From Chara braunii (taxonomy: Eukaryota > Streptophyta > Charophyceae > Charales > Characeae): a stretch of DNA of 42,269 nt. A program made the position numbers and the translations under genes. This document shows positions 22,237-32,660 of this stretch, piece by piece. The notes under the pieces are model-generated. The model was not told the DNA's origin. It worked only from the letters and a program-made list of their open reading frames with translations, and did no database searches. Every line of letters starts with the position of its first letter. Position 1 is the first letter of the stretch. The DNA is taken from the NCBI GenBank assembly GCA_003427395.1, contig BFEA01000021.1, forward strand, positions 2,488,346 through 2,530,614. The letters are read 5' to 3'.

Positions 22237-22344
22237 GCCACACCACTCTCGAAATGTGAAAAAGACAAAAATGTGGCGGATGCATCTGGCCGTGTTCTAG
22301 CGGAAAGTTCATTCTCATTTTGCTCATTTCGAGATTGGTGTGGC
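22237..22344. mobile_element. MITE-like element, copy 1 (about 20-bp TIRs)
   Basis: Termini are GCCACACCACTCTCGAAATG and the inverted CATTTCGAGATTGGTGTGGC. The interior matches 22634-22742 closely. The right-hand homology continues about 11 bp past the TIR, so the true end may lie slightly outside. No target duplication was identified. Confidence 0.75.
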
Positions 22345-22383
22345 TATGCCCATATTACATTTGACGAACAGATCATGAGTTAA

Positions 22384-22526
22384 ACCACCAGTACTTGGGC
22401 AACGCCTTAGCGTTAACGCTACGTGAATTTCGCTACCGGCGGGCCGTCGATAAATCGTATCGATAGCTCGCGGCGCTTCAAAAAAGGTGCGGCCGGCGTG
22501 GCGCGCAGTGCCCAAGTACTGGTGGT
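22384..22526. mobile_element. TTAA-flanked 143-bp element (MITE)
   Basis: Perfect 18-bp terminal inverted repeats, ACCACCAGTACTTGGGCA and its complement, are flanked on both sides by TTAA (22380-22383 and 22527-22530). The GC-rich interior is non-coding. TTAA target duplication is the hallmark of piggyBac-type transposition, though the termini do not start CCC as usual for that superfamily. Confidence 0.85.
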
Positions 22527-22633
22527 TTAAACGCATGCCCAAAAAACAAAACAAAATTCTGCCATCAGAATGACCCTAGGGGCTATCCCACTTTTCTTTC
22601 TTGACATTTGGGAACAAGAACAGATAGGGTCTG

Positions 22634-22742
22634 GCCACACCACTCTTGAAATGTGAAAAAGACAAAAATGTGGTGGGTGCATCTGCCCGTGTTCTAGCAG
22701 GAAGTTTCATTCGCATTTTGCATATTTCAAGAATGGTGTGGC
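22634..22742. mobile_element. MITE-like element, copy 2
   Basis: Same family and orientation as 22237-22344, with GCCACACCACTCTTGAAATG at the left and TTCAAGAATGGTGTGGC at the right. The two copies sit about 290 bp apart, on either side of the TTAA element. Confidence 0.75.
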
Positions 22743-22940
22743 GATGCCCATATAAGGAGACAATTTAAGGCATGTGTGTTCAGTGGTTCGAAATGTGCAT
22801 TGTGGTATGAGGTTGCGGGTTCAAAAGATAAGGAGACAAAAGAATAAGGAACAATAAATTCGATAATTAAAAAAAAAAGAAAAAAAAAGAGGCAAAAAGA
22901 AAGAGGAAAGACAAAATTCAAACTGGAAAACACCGGAAGG

Positions 22941-22978
22941 GCGAAGACAGGCAGTTGTGGCGAAGACAGGCAGTTGTG
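22941..22978. repeat. 19-bp tandem duplication
   Basis: GCGAAGACAGGCAGTTGTG occurs twice head to tail. The surrounding 22743-23078 holds A-rich sequence and no recognised gene. Confidence 0.9.
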
Positions 22979-23078
22979 TCAGGAGGGAGGTCGCATAAGC
23001 AACAGGATGTAGACCAGGTCCAGAGCATCTGGATGTCACTGGGGTTACCCTGCCCGTAGCGCGCTGCTCAAACTAGAA

Positions 23079-23710
23079 TGCCTGGTCATGATAGTTGTAT
23101 CTAGACTGAAAGTTGCCCCAAATACAGCTATAGTGTCCGGGCGTTCTATTCGGGTGAAGACAGTAGCAGAGTTAAAAGAGAAGAGAATAATTTTTTTTGA
23201 GGTCAGTACTTTCATGTCACCTTTGAGTATCGAATGGGCAAAAAAAACAAGCGTCGGCAAAGAAAATCGCACCGAGTTCGAAAAGGCGACGGAAGTACGG
23301 ACGGCCATGGTGTCAGGCCGAGTGTCATATTTACAGGGGTTGGCCGTGGTGTCAGAGGGGAAAACAAAACAAAAACAAAAAAAAGGCCCCATGGATACTT
23401 TGGGACCGAAATTGCTCATTTCGAGTTGGTGCGTGGTTTCTTTGCTGACGTCGATTGTTTTTTGCCTTGAGGGCTTTAAAACATGCCCGGTCCGCCGTTA
23501 TTTCAAAGTTTTTTTTTTTTTTTTTTGGTATCCTATGCTCATGACGCCTCCTCTGACTGGGATGGTATTCCAGACTTTGAGAATGACAGCAAAAGAGCAG
23601 TACCTTCTTCACCCAAATACAACGTACAGTCATTATAGATGTATTTGGGGTATATTTCAGTCTAAATACCGCAATAATGACCATAAGGTCTATTCGGGTA
23701 CAGAAGGTAG
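23079..23710. repeat. Foldback repeat (about 90-bp inverted arms)
   Basis: 23079-23165 resembles the reverse complement of about 23618-23710, including GTATCTAGACTGAAA and CCCCAAATAC words. Identity is about 70-80% by eye. A related GGTGTCAGGCCGAGTGTCAT/GTGGTGTCAGAGG motif recurs in the interior (about 23310-23360). ORFs across it (up to 255 codons) run through repeats and poly-T and are not called. No target duplication was found. Confidence 0.6.
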
Positions 23711-24728
23711 TGCTATCCAGCCATTGGATTGTCTGATGTTCATGTTGATTCTGATTGCCCAAGTCTGCCCTCTCTGCAGGAAAGGAATTGCAAGGAAGAG
23801 CGCCTCATCGCACTGCACATCAAATGTGCAAAATATAGAATGCATCTCTCCGTAGAGTGCGGAAAGATACACCTGACATAGTTTTTGTCATTTTCACATT
23901 TGGTCAGCGGTGCGGCAAGGGTCTTCCAAGGCATATAACAGGAAAAAATTATCATTGGAGGGTTTCACTACCGGGTCCCAGCCAGACCCAGGCCCGGGAC
24001 CTGGACTGCAGAATCCGGAATTGGCTCCAACTGGATCAAGCAGGGGTTACTGAGCTGCAGATTAGAGGAGGAAACTTACTGCGGGTTTGTGGCCAGATCG
24101 CTTAGATGAGCTATATTTGCTGACGACTACTCCGATGAAAGCATCTTTGCTATTTGCGGAATTGCCGACTGCCCAAGCAGCAGGTCGGGCACTGGAACTC
24201 CACCGTTCGACTGAGCAAGAGCTAGTGTGTGAAGGTACCTGCAGCAAAGCATTCTTCGAAGATTAGTCGGCGTGAGATCTTGAAGTTCTCCTGTTTTGCT
24301 ATTTTCAGGCTAGAGCTTGAAAATTTGAAGGCTGTTCTTGAGGTAGTCTCTTTGTATTTTGTAATAAATGTGCAATTTTCCACACAAAAAGAAACAAGTT
24401 CCTTTTTCCCTCACTCTGACAAGGACGCGCAGACTGGCTTGAACTCACCTGATGATGGCGCAGCTACGTCTCGGGCTTCCATGAACCACAGTGCCATCGT
24501 GACGTACCAGGTAAATGATCTATTCGATCAGGAACTAGGGTTGGTGGAATGGCTGAGGTCCCCGAAAGGTTTGGTTGAAGAATGGGGAATAGGAAATGCG
24601 TTAGTCTGAAGGTATCGGAGACGTCACCATCGTTGTGACAACTCTGAGATTAGGGTGCGGGAACAAGTACCGAGGGGCGACGCGTGCAATTAGATCAACA
24701 CCCGGTCGTGCAGGGCTCCGCCGCTACG
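23711..24728. other. Unassigned sequence
   Basis: Mixed sequence with short ORFs (the longest is about 126 codons at 24229-24609) lacking recognisable domains. No repeat partner found in the window. Confidence 0.45.
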
Positions 24729-25032
24729 TTAAACCACCAGTACCTAGCCCATATATCGGCCGCGGGGCTTTCCCGTATACGTGTCGCACTTTGTGGGGTT
24801 CGGGGGAGGGTCGGAGTCGCAATGGGGGAGGAAGGTAGTGGGCCCAAGGAAAGCTGCCCTATGGACTGCAATATGTCCCCTTGGATTTCCGTGCATGTGG
24901 AAACATGCACGGACGCTCTGTGCAATGAGCAGTGCCAAGAAGGTGAAAAGAAAATGAAAAGTAAGTTGGCATGCATCCGGACGCATTTTTGGCCTGAAGC
25001 AATGACGTGAGCAGTGCTTTGTTTTTTGGGAA

Positions 25033-25802
25033 GCAGTTGCTCGGCTGTTTCTGCTGCTTCAGCTCCCCGTGGGAGACGGGGAGCACTCAATACCTGTCGA
25101 GATTTCAAATCGAGGTCTGCACAGTCACGTACCACTTTCCAGAATGTATCTAGTTGCACTTGGATGCAGCTCTGGATGAATCTGAGCCCAATCACGTTCA
25201 GGGTTTGGTTTCTCTTTTCCTTTTTTTTTTTNNNNNNNNNNNNNNNNNNNNNNNNNNNNNNNNNNNNNNNNNNNNNNNNNNNNNNNNNNNNNNNNNNNNN
25301 NNNNNNNNNNNNNNNNNNNNNNNNNNNNNNNNNNNNNNNNNNNNNNNNNNNNNNNNNNNNNNNNNNNNNNNNNNNNNNNNNNNNNNNNNNNNNNNNNNNN
25401 NNNNNNNNNNNNNNNNNNNNNNNNNNNNNNNNNNNNNNNNNNNNNNNNNNNNNNNNNNNNNNNNNNNNNNNNNNNNNNNNNNNNNNNNNNNNNNNNNNNN
25501 NNNNNNNNNNNNNNNNNNNNNNNNNNNNNNNNNNNNNNNNNNNNNNNNNNNNNNNNNNNNNNNNNNNNNNNNNNNNNNNNNNNNNNNNNNNNNNNNNNNN
25601 NNNNNNNNNNNNNNNNNNNNNNNNNNNNNNNNNNNNNNNNNNNNNNNNNNNNNNNNNNNNNNNNNNNNNNNNNNNNNNNNNNNNNNNNNNNNNNNNNNNN
25701 NNNNNNNNGGGGGGAGAAGTAGTAGCTCGCCTGTTTTTGTTGCTTCAGCTCTCCGTGGGAGACGGGGAACACCTGCCAAAATTTCAAATAGAGGTCTGCA
25801 CG
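25033..25802. repeat. Direct repeat flanking the gap
   Basis: 25033-25122 and 25717-25802 are similar: GCTTCAGCTCCCCGTGGGAG against GCTTCAGCTCTCCGTGGGAG, both followed by GACGGGGA and later AGGTCTGCAC. One copy sits on either side of the N run, so the gap may hide further tandem copies. Confidence 0.8.
25232..25708. other. Assembly gap (477 N)
   Basis: Unsequenced bases, preceded by a T run and followed by a G run. Its true length is unknown. Any reading frame through it is meaningless. Confidence 0.99.
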
Positions 25803-26020
25803 TCTCCCCAGGCCATATTCATGTACACGAGTAGAAACAAGGAAACGATCCCCTCTTTACATTCCAGCTGCTGGCAGCAGGTCCAGAATAAGGGCCGGTA
25901 CCTGTGCCAAGCAACAAATGTCCGATGTTGGTTCCCGCCCCCCATAGGCTCGGCAAAAATCGGCGCGCAGGGCATATTCAGACTCGACTTCAATAGCTGG
26001 GCGAGGTACTGGTGGTTTAA

Positions 26021-26542
26021 GCATGCGATAGGAAGGCTACGAGTCCGAGCCAATAAGCCGGGTTGGGCATGGTTACCTGGTCCAATGCGACGACGGGCGG
26101 CACTGACTTCTACGGTCCCATACTGCGAATTAGTAGGAGGGATAGACAGTGAAAGCTTGGAAGGACGGCGAGGTGAGTCGGAAGGGCGTTGATTAGGTTG
26201 GAGCCAAGGGAGTACGACCGCTGGGATAGTGACCCGGAAAACTATGCTAAATGCGCCTGTTAGACAGCGTAGGGTGAAGGGCTGAGGAGATTGGTGGTTT
26301 GGCGGACATTTCTTTTTTCAAAAGAACAAAGTCCCCATCTATTCTGGGGGCCAACAGTCCGGTTGCTTATCACCAGCAAGCATAGAGATTGAGGGGAGAA
26401 AAGACGAGAAGGAGAAGCCGTACCCCCGGGGCTCGAGCCACCTAAGGGGGGGGGGTGTTAATAAGGCCCGCCGGACTTCTGGCGGCGCGTTGTTTTGAGG
26501 TTGAAAATTGAGGAGGAGTTGGGACCGTGAGTTAAATACGAG
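26021..26542. other. Intergenic, no gene recognised
   Basis: GC-moderate sequence containing a 9-G run near 26448. No repeat partner or motif was found. Confidence 0.4.
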
Positions 26543-27297
26543 GTGGGAGTGGGATTGGTCGGCAACTACTTAATCAAAGGAGACCTCCGAGTGAGAAGGC
26601 GCATAAGGGATGGCGGAGGTCGCCCGTCTAGTATGCCTACACCTCCTTCTGAGTGCTTCGAAGAAGAAGCACTTGCCAGTTGGAAAGGGGTGATAATCGG
26701 CGATGGCAGGCGCTCCGTAGGACGTAGGAATCCGACAATTTTCAGCAGTAAATCAAAGGACATCCTAGTGATCAACTTGTCTGAGGGTACTCTTTGCCGA
26801 CCAGAGGACGCCGGGTTATTGGATGGATGGGACCTGGCTAGGGTTAGGGTTATGGCGAAGCACATGCCTTGGGTAGAGGAAACTTCGAAAGGAGGACTGG
26901 TCGCTACATACCTAGGAACTAGAAGTCTCCGCTACTTCGAAGGGGGGAGGGATACGTGTGTTGTAGACAAGGGTTTCTGGCTGAGGGCCAGGAACGACTG
27001 GCTTCTGGGCCATATCATGACCTTCTCGACATTCTCTCAGGTACACGGAGAAAGGGTAGGACGTTTGTCGACTGGGGACCTCGGAGAATTGAGGGAGCTG
27101 CTGAGGAGAGTTTCGAGGGCAAACTTGCCTGCGAGGAGGCGTGCCTTCGCGGCGCTGGGCGATTTGATGGGAGAACCTGGGATCGCTGATCACAACCGAT
27201 ATATGATGACTGATCTGGTAGAGGGTCTTCGGGAAGAAGGGAATGAAGAGATAGCATCAAAGGACTTGCAAGTGGCACGTCAGCAGACTGCAACAAC
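26543..27297 (+). CDS. Unrecognised ORF, truncated by a LINE insertion
   Basis: This is the longest open frame in the window that is neither part of a recognised element nor low-complexity: about 250 codons. The first in-frame ATG is near 26633 (MPTPPSECFEEEALASW), giving about 220 codons. The protein is mixed and soluble-looking, rich in Arg, Gly and Leu, with an acidic and basic C-terminal part. I see no signal peptide, membrane segment or known motif. The frame then enters a LINE poly-T tail at 27298 and reads about 73 further codons of transposon sequence. It could be a fragment of a host gene, an exon, part of an unknown transposon, or chance. I assign no function. Confidence 0.3.
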
Positions 27298-27556
27298 TTT
27301 TTTTTTTTTTTTTTTTTTTTTTTTGGAAACAAGCTCCATCTATTGGTGGGGAGCAGCACCTGCTGGAAACCGGGTCCAGCGTCCCATAGATACAACCATA
27401 TCCTCTCTAATTGGCACAAACTGGGAACCGGGCCCAGCGTCCCATAACGAGTACGTTCAGAAAAATTCATCAGAAAATTCCATAAAAATGAGACAAGGAA
27501 CTACTAGAAAAATCTAATTGGCCTAAGGATGGAATTTTGGAAATTGAGATACCGGG
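27298..27556 (-). mobile_element. 5'-truncated LINE tail (copy c), itself interrupted
   Basis: The poly-T at 27298-27324 is followed by the tail block at 27334-27386 and a second partial copy of it (about 27421-27447, GGGAACCGGGCCCAGCGTCCCA-like). The sequence up to 27567 is the target into which the full-length LINE inserted, so its continuation should lie beyond 36905. Confidence 0.75.
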
Positions 27557-27585
27557 GCCATTACCCGGCCTTTTTTTTTTTTTTT

Positions 27586-28318
27586 GAAAAAAAAACTATC
27601 AGTGTTAGTGATGCTGGTAGGACCAGACACCACTAGCACCTGGGGGGCTCCATCTATTGGTGGGGAGCATCACCTGTTGGAAAGCGGGTCCAGCGTCCCA
27701 TATACATAATGAGTGAAATCATACCAAGAAAGTCTGCAGAGGGTTCCTGCCAGCATTGATTACCCTGGCACCCAGGGGATTAACTGAGCAGGAGGTTAGA
27801 CAGAGGCGGGAAGGATCTCTTTACCCAAAAACAGGCGCCAGATACTAGCTGTTACACGCTGATTGTTCCCTCCCCTATGATCCTGGGTGTTGACCTGAGC
27901 AAATTATCAGAAATGTCGAAAGAAAGGGAAAAACCAACTTCAGCCCTGGTCTACCCTTCTACCAGCATACCAGGCCCTTCATACTTTCTGAAAAATGGAC
28001 AACAAGCATAGCCACAGATATGCAATCAACAAGGCTGAAGAAGACGACTCTCCGGCCGCCCTCCTTTTACACTCCCAAGTACCATTGAGATTCCACCAAT
28101 GAGTGCGCAGGCGGTGGGAAGGGATCAGGGAACTCTGAGAGTGGACGCAGCGGAATAGCTGGATCAATCTTTGTCCAATCATGAAACCGCAGGCAGTAGT
28201 CCCTCTTGAGACTTCCTTGATCCCCCCCCTCCCCCCCCTTCCATTGCACATCCATAATCCAACCCCCTTGTTCCCCCCCCAGCCAGTCCGTGCAAAATTG
28301 TTGTTAGCGCATTCTGAT
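27586..28318 (-). other. 3' UTR of the LINE
   Basis: It follows the ORF2 stop on the minus strand and ends in the poly-A tail. It includes the conserved tail block (27648-27700) and the CCCAGGGGATTAACTGAGCA-like stretch shared with 19252-19562. A 121-codon frame here (28344-27979) has no motif and starts inside ORF2 in another frame. Confidence 0.8.
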
Positions 28319-31300
28319 TTATGTTTTTGAGTGTAAAAAGGCAATTTTTTCCTTAACCCCTTCCCATTGAATGGTAAGGTCCGCTTGGAGTTGTTGTTTG
28401 ATTGCTTCTATAAAGGGGGCACCTTCTAGGCGAACCCCTTCCCTCTCAAAAATACACCTTCTCCACCAGATTGCCCAGAAGATTGCCCTGCGGCCTATTG
28501 TGAACATATTCATTTCGAACGTACTCGCCTGCTGCGGTTGCCAAGTTTCACATAGGACCGACTTCCAGTCCCACGGCCAGGGGGTGGTTGTGGCCATTTG
28601 TCTCCACACCCGATCCCACCATCTCCATACCCAAATTGAGCCCGGGCACTGAAGAAAAATGTGCTCTATCGTCTCCGGCCATCTCCTCGACGGGAATGAT
28701 GCTACACGAAGTTTGCACCATGGGAGGGCCAGACCTTTCTGATCCAAGGACGTGCGGTCTATCAGCCAGTCATTCGTGGGTAGGCAGCGGTGTTCCACTT
28801 GCCATTGCAGTGAGGCCACCTTGGCTGGCGATGACTTGCTGATTTTGAACCATTTGACCGAGCGCAGGGCGCTTCTGTCCAGATTGAGGTTTCTCATCCA
28901 CCGCTCTGTCACGACATCCTTCAGGTTCATCCTTGGCCGCAACAGGCGGTACGCTCCTTTCACTGTTATCAAGTGGAGTTGCAGTCCGCCATTTTCTCCC
29001 CTACCCAGTCCCGTTGACCAGACCCAGGTGGCCGGATCGAAGGCCAGACATGCAATTGGTTCCGCAGGCCTGTATGCCCTCCAGCGGTCATTTTCCTTTA
29101 GCACTCTGATCAGGAACACCTCGTTCCCTTTGAGCCATCTCATTTCTTGTGGTGCCGTCCTAACCAATCTGTTATTGCTGCTAATGTCAAACAGGCTCAC
29201 CAAGACATCCTTTTCTGGACTTTTCGGGTGAGATACTACCACACTTCCAACCCGATCCTCGCACCCCCAGATCCCAACCCAATCACCCTCGGCCAAAACT
29301 GGGCCATTTCTCAATATCCTTATCCAATCCAGAGGCATAACAGAGGTGATTTTGTCCAGGGCCTCCCCCACATTGTGGCAATACCGCAATCGCTCCCTAA
29401 GCCCTTCCTCTGTTACCCAATCCTTAGCCTCTTGATCCCAAATATCACCTACTCTGAGGATCCCCTGATTCACCCACCCTTTCCAGGGGGTTGCACTGCA
29501 GAGAAAAACCCTACCTTGGTCCGTGATCCATCGGTTTCCGAACAGCGGCTGCCTGTAAACCTCTTCCCACCTCTGTGGTGCGACCTTGTCCGGGAGCGAC
29601 AATTCCCGCCATACCTTAAGAAGTGTAGGCCAAAATGCATCATTCTTGATGTCTTTTCTAGCCGCTGACCTATCAGATTCCTGTGCTCTGTCCAACCTTA
29701 CTGATTTCTTTGGTATGATCCAATACCTGTCCTCCAACCAGCCTATTGGATCCGTCCCTTCCGAGGTAAGGGGGGCCAGCCTCCAAATCTGCTGTAGGGC
29801 CAAGGGCCGCCATGGTGCGTGTATGTCGAGCAACAGACTCTTGACCCATTGTAGGGCCAGTGCCTTAACCTGTGTAGTAGGGTCTTGAATCCCTAGTCCC
29901 CCTTTCGCCTTTGGTTGGATGAGTGCTCGCCATGCAACCCTGCTGATCACATTTTGACACTCGTGGTCACCTCTCCAGAGGAAGGTCGTGATCCGCCTCT
30001 GCAGGGGGCGCAAGGCTGCTTTACTGAGCGCCCAAATGGCCGATTAGTACCAGAGGGATGCCAGCACCACATTATTGATAACGAGGGCTCTGCCCATCAA
30101 GGACGTTTGCTTGTCCTGCCACCTCTCCAATTTTTCCAACACCGGTTGGGTTAGCCATTCATCGTTCATGGGGGGGGGGCCTTCTGCGAAGATCTGAACC
30201 CCTAGGACTCTAATAGGGGAGTTAAGTGGTACCCATCTAATCTGAGGGGTCTCCGGGGGTCTGCACCCTTGATAGTGAATCCACCATCCCTTTGTTTTGT
30301 TCCCCCAGTTTACCCTCATGTCCGATAGCTCACAAAAACGGTCCATTAGTCATTGAATTTCCATTATGTTCTCTGGGGAAGCATCAACCATAAGCGTAAG
30401 ATCGTCCGCAAACAGCGAGCAGACCGAGACTGCTTCCTCCGGGATAGAGGTAGCCCGGATTCGGTGGATGTTCCTATGTGTTCTCAGATTTGCGGGGAGT
30501 GTCTCCATAATTATAACAAAGAGGAAGGGCGCAATCGGGTCCCCTTGGCACACTGAGCGCTCTAGTGGTATCGGCGGGGATAACCTCCCATTGACCTGCA
30601 CCCTTGTTGTGGCACTTTGGTGGAGGATGCCTATCCACCGTCTAAAGACACACTTGTCCAAAAACAACCAGTCAACGTGGTCATACGCTTTTTCGAAGTC
30701 AATAAAGATTATGGTCGCGTTATGTTTAGATTGTCGTGATAACTTAATTACTTCATTTATCATAAGAACGTTATCTTGAATTTTTCTACCTTGAATAAAG
30801 TCTGTCTGTGATGGATGAATGATGTCCTCCATCACCCGGATCATTCGGTTTGCTAGGGCTTTCGCCACCATTTTATACACCACTGTCAATAGGGTAATCG
30901 ATCGATAGTTCCTAATATTGCTCTTGGCGCCCTTTTTGTGTAGCAGGGAGAGTACCCCTTGACCCACTACTTCACCCATTTTACTGGACCCCCAAACCGC
31001 CTCATAATAATCCATCAGATCTTGGGATAGGGGGCCCCACATGGACTCCCAAAATTTCTTTGGAAGCCCATCAATACCGGACGTTTTCTCCTCCTCCATC
31101 AACATAAGTGCTCTCCAAATGTCTTCTTTTGCCAGGGGTCTTTCCAACAATTCTCGTTGCTCATCCGAAAGGCGTTTCTGGAGCGGCTCTAAAAAATTTT
31201 ATATTTCCTTCTCCCTGTGCTCCTTTGGCTGAGTCTTGCATCCTGATGTGAAAAACTCTTGGAAAAAATTTCATGCAATGTATACACTTTGTGGGGTAGA

Positions 31301-32629
31301 GGTGGCCAACGGGTCTTGTTCCCGGTTAGGGTCGGCCATGCCTTCTATAACAATTCTACTCGTTCTTGTCCTTGCGAGAGCAAAAAAGCGGGAGTCCATC
31401 GATCCTTCGGTTCGATATCTTCGTAGCTTTCTCCTGATGCGTGCACCTTGCCACCGGTATTTCATACTAGCCACCAGTTGCGCTTCAAGAGATTGTATTG
31501 CCTCTGTGATGTTCGTTGTTCCATTGGGATCCGCTTCCTCTTGCCGCTTTAGTTGGCTTAGTTGGTTCTGAAGGGTCATTTCTGTAAAGTGTCTTTGTGC
31601 AGCTACTACTTTTGACCACTTATTACATTTCCTTGCCAAATATACGAGGTCATTATTGAACCATTGAACATCATTGCAGATGAACTGCCTATGAGATTGC
31701 CTGTCTGACCATGCATCCGTGATGTGCGTGCGGAATTCTTGTGTAGATAACAAAGATGTATTAAGCTTGTAGTACCCTGGCCCCTGGTTGACCTTTTTCC
31801 TGAACGTCAAAATAACTACACACATTGCATGATCTAACTCCGGATATGGGCTCTGCGGGAAGATTTCTGCGATCTGTAACGCCCCTTCCAGATCTTCCGA
31901 AATAAGGATCAGATCAATGCAAGATCAGGAAATTCTTTCCGACCCATTTTTTCGAAAACACGAAAAGGCCCGTCTGGTCGGAAACAACCTACGGAATGCG
32001 TCATATATACTCAAGGATGCACAGAGATTTGAGATAATTCGCTCGTCCGTTTCCACATACACCGGACACGGTGTGGGGATTTTCCACCTATCCAACCACC
32101 GGTCCGGAGCCGCATTAAAGTCCCCTGCTAGGATGACCGGGAAGCCTGGCAGAACTTGCTTCATTATGGCCTCAAAAAATGTCACTCTCGCACCTACGTC
32201 GTTTGGGGCATAAATACACAGAATCACAGTCACCACCATTTCCAATGCCGCAAGCCAAAAAACCCACCTTCCGGCTTCCGGGTCCACTGCCCAATCGAGC
32301 GGCTGTATTCTTGAGTCCGGGGGCAACTAGATGGCTACTCCGGCGCTTTCGGGCTTAGGTGCATGGGCCCGGAAGGCTCGGTAGGGTCAAACTTCTCTAT
32401 GCGTCCTGTGATATTCTGCCGTGTCCATCAGGTGAGTCTCTTGGACACAGATGACGTCTGGCCAGACCCCGCCCTCGACCCCCTTAATTTGTTCCCATAT
32501 AGCTTGTTTTTTTAACGGGGCGCCCGATGCCAGGCCATTCACATTCAGAGAGCGTAGGTCCAGGTCCGCCTCCCTTTTTCCTTTTGCCCATTCCTTGTCT
32601 TTTCCATACAGGGCTTGGATATGATCCAT
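28319..32629 (-). pseudogene. LINE ORF2: APE endonuclease, reverse transcriptase, zf-RVT (nonsense-riddled)
   Basis: One frame runs from ATG at 32629 to the stop at 28319, about 1,436 codons. The endonuclease region shows NVNG, VICVQETH, AGDFNAA (about 32107-32127), a CIDLILIS stretch and LDHA. The RT region (about 31150-30350) shows GRKIQDNVLMINE, FIDFEKAYDHVDW, VCQGDPIAPFLF and the catalytic box FADD (near 30400). A thumb/linker follows, then a zf-RVT-like WCKL...HIFLQCPG...WRWWDRVW segment (about 28600-28800). Seven in-frame stops interrupt it, at 32387, 32327, 31925, 31271, 31199, 30350 and 30044, but no frameshift occurs over 4.3 kb. No RNase H domain is visible. It would have nicked target DNA and primed cDNA from it. 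Confidence 0.94.
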
Positions 32630-32660
32630 ACTTCACCTTTTTCCTTTTTTCTTTTTTGAC

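Larger units (their letters stand above)
24733..26016. mobile_element. TTAA-flanked larger element with a sequence gap
   Basis: The left terminus ACCACCAGTACCTAGCCC pairs with the right terminus GGGCGAGGTACTGGTGGT at 17 of 18 positions. TTAA lies at 24729-24732 and 26017-26020. The first 11 bases match the 143-bp TTAA element at 22384. It contains a perfect hairpin CCGTGCATGT/ACATGCACGG near 24890-24913 and a long run of Ns. No transposase is readable; if there was one it would lie largely in the gap, which as drawn is too short for a full piggyBac transposase. Confidence 0.78.

Noticed and set aside
23088-23855. A 255-codon open frame on the + strand
   Set aside because: It crosses both arms of the foldback repeat and a poly-T run, and contains no recognised motif.
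25014-26192. A 392-codon open frame
   Set aside because: More than 150 codons are Ns from the assembly gap, and the rest lies in transposon sequence.
28319-32629. Alternative genetic code or readthrough explaining the ORF2 stops
   Set aside because: All three stop codons occur at scattered positions, which fits mutational decay better than reassignment.
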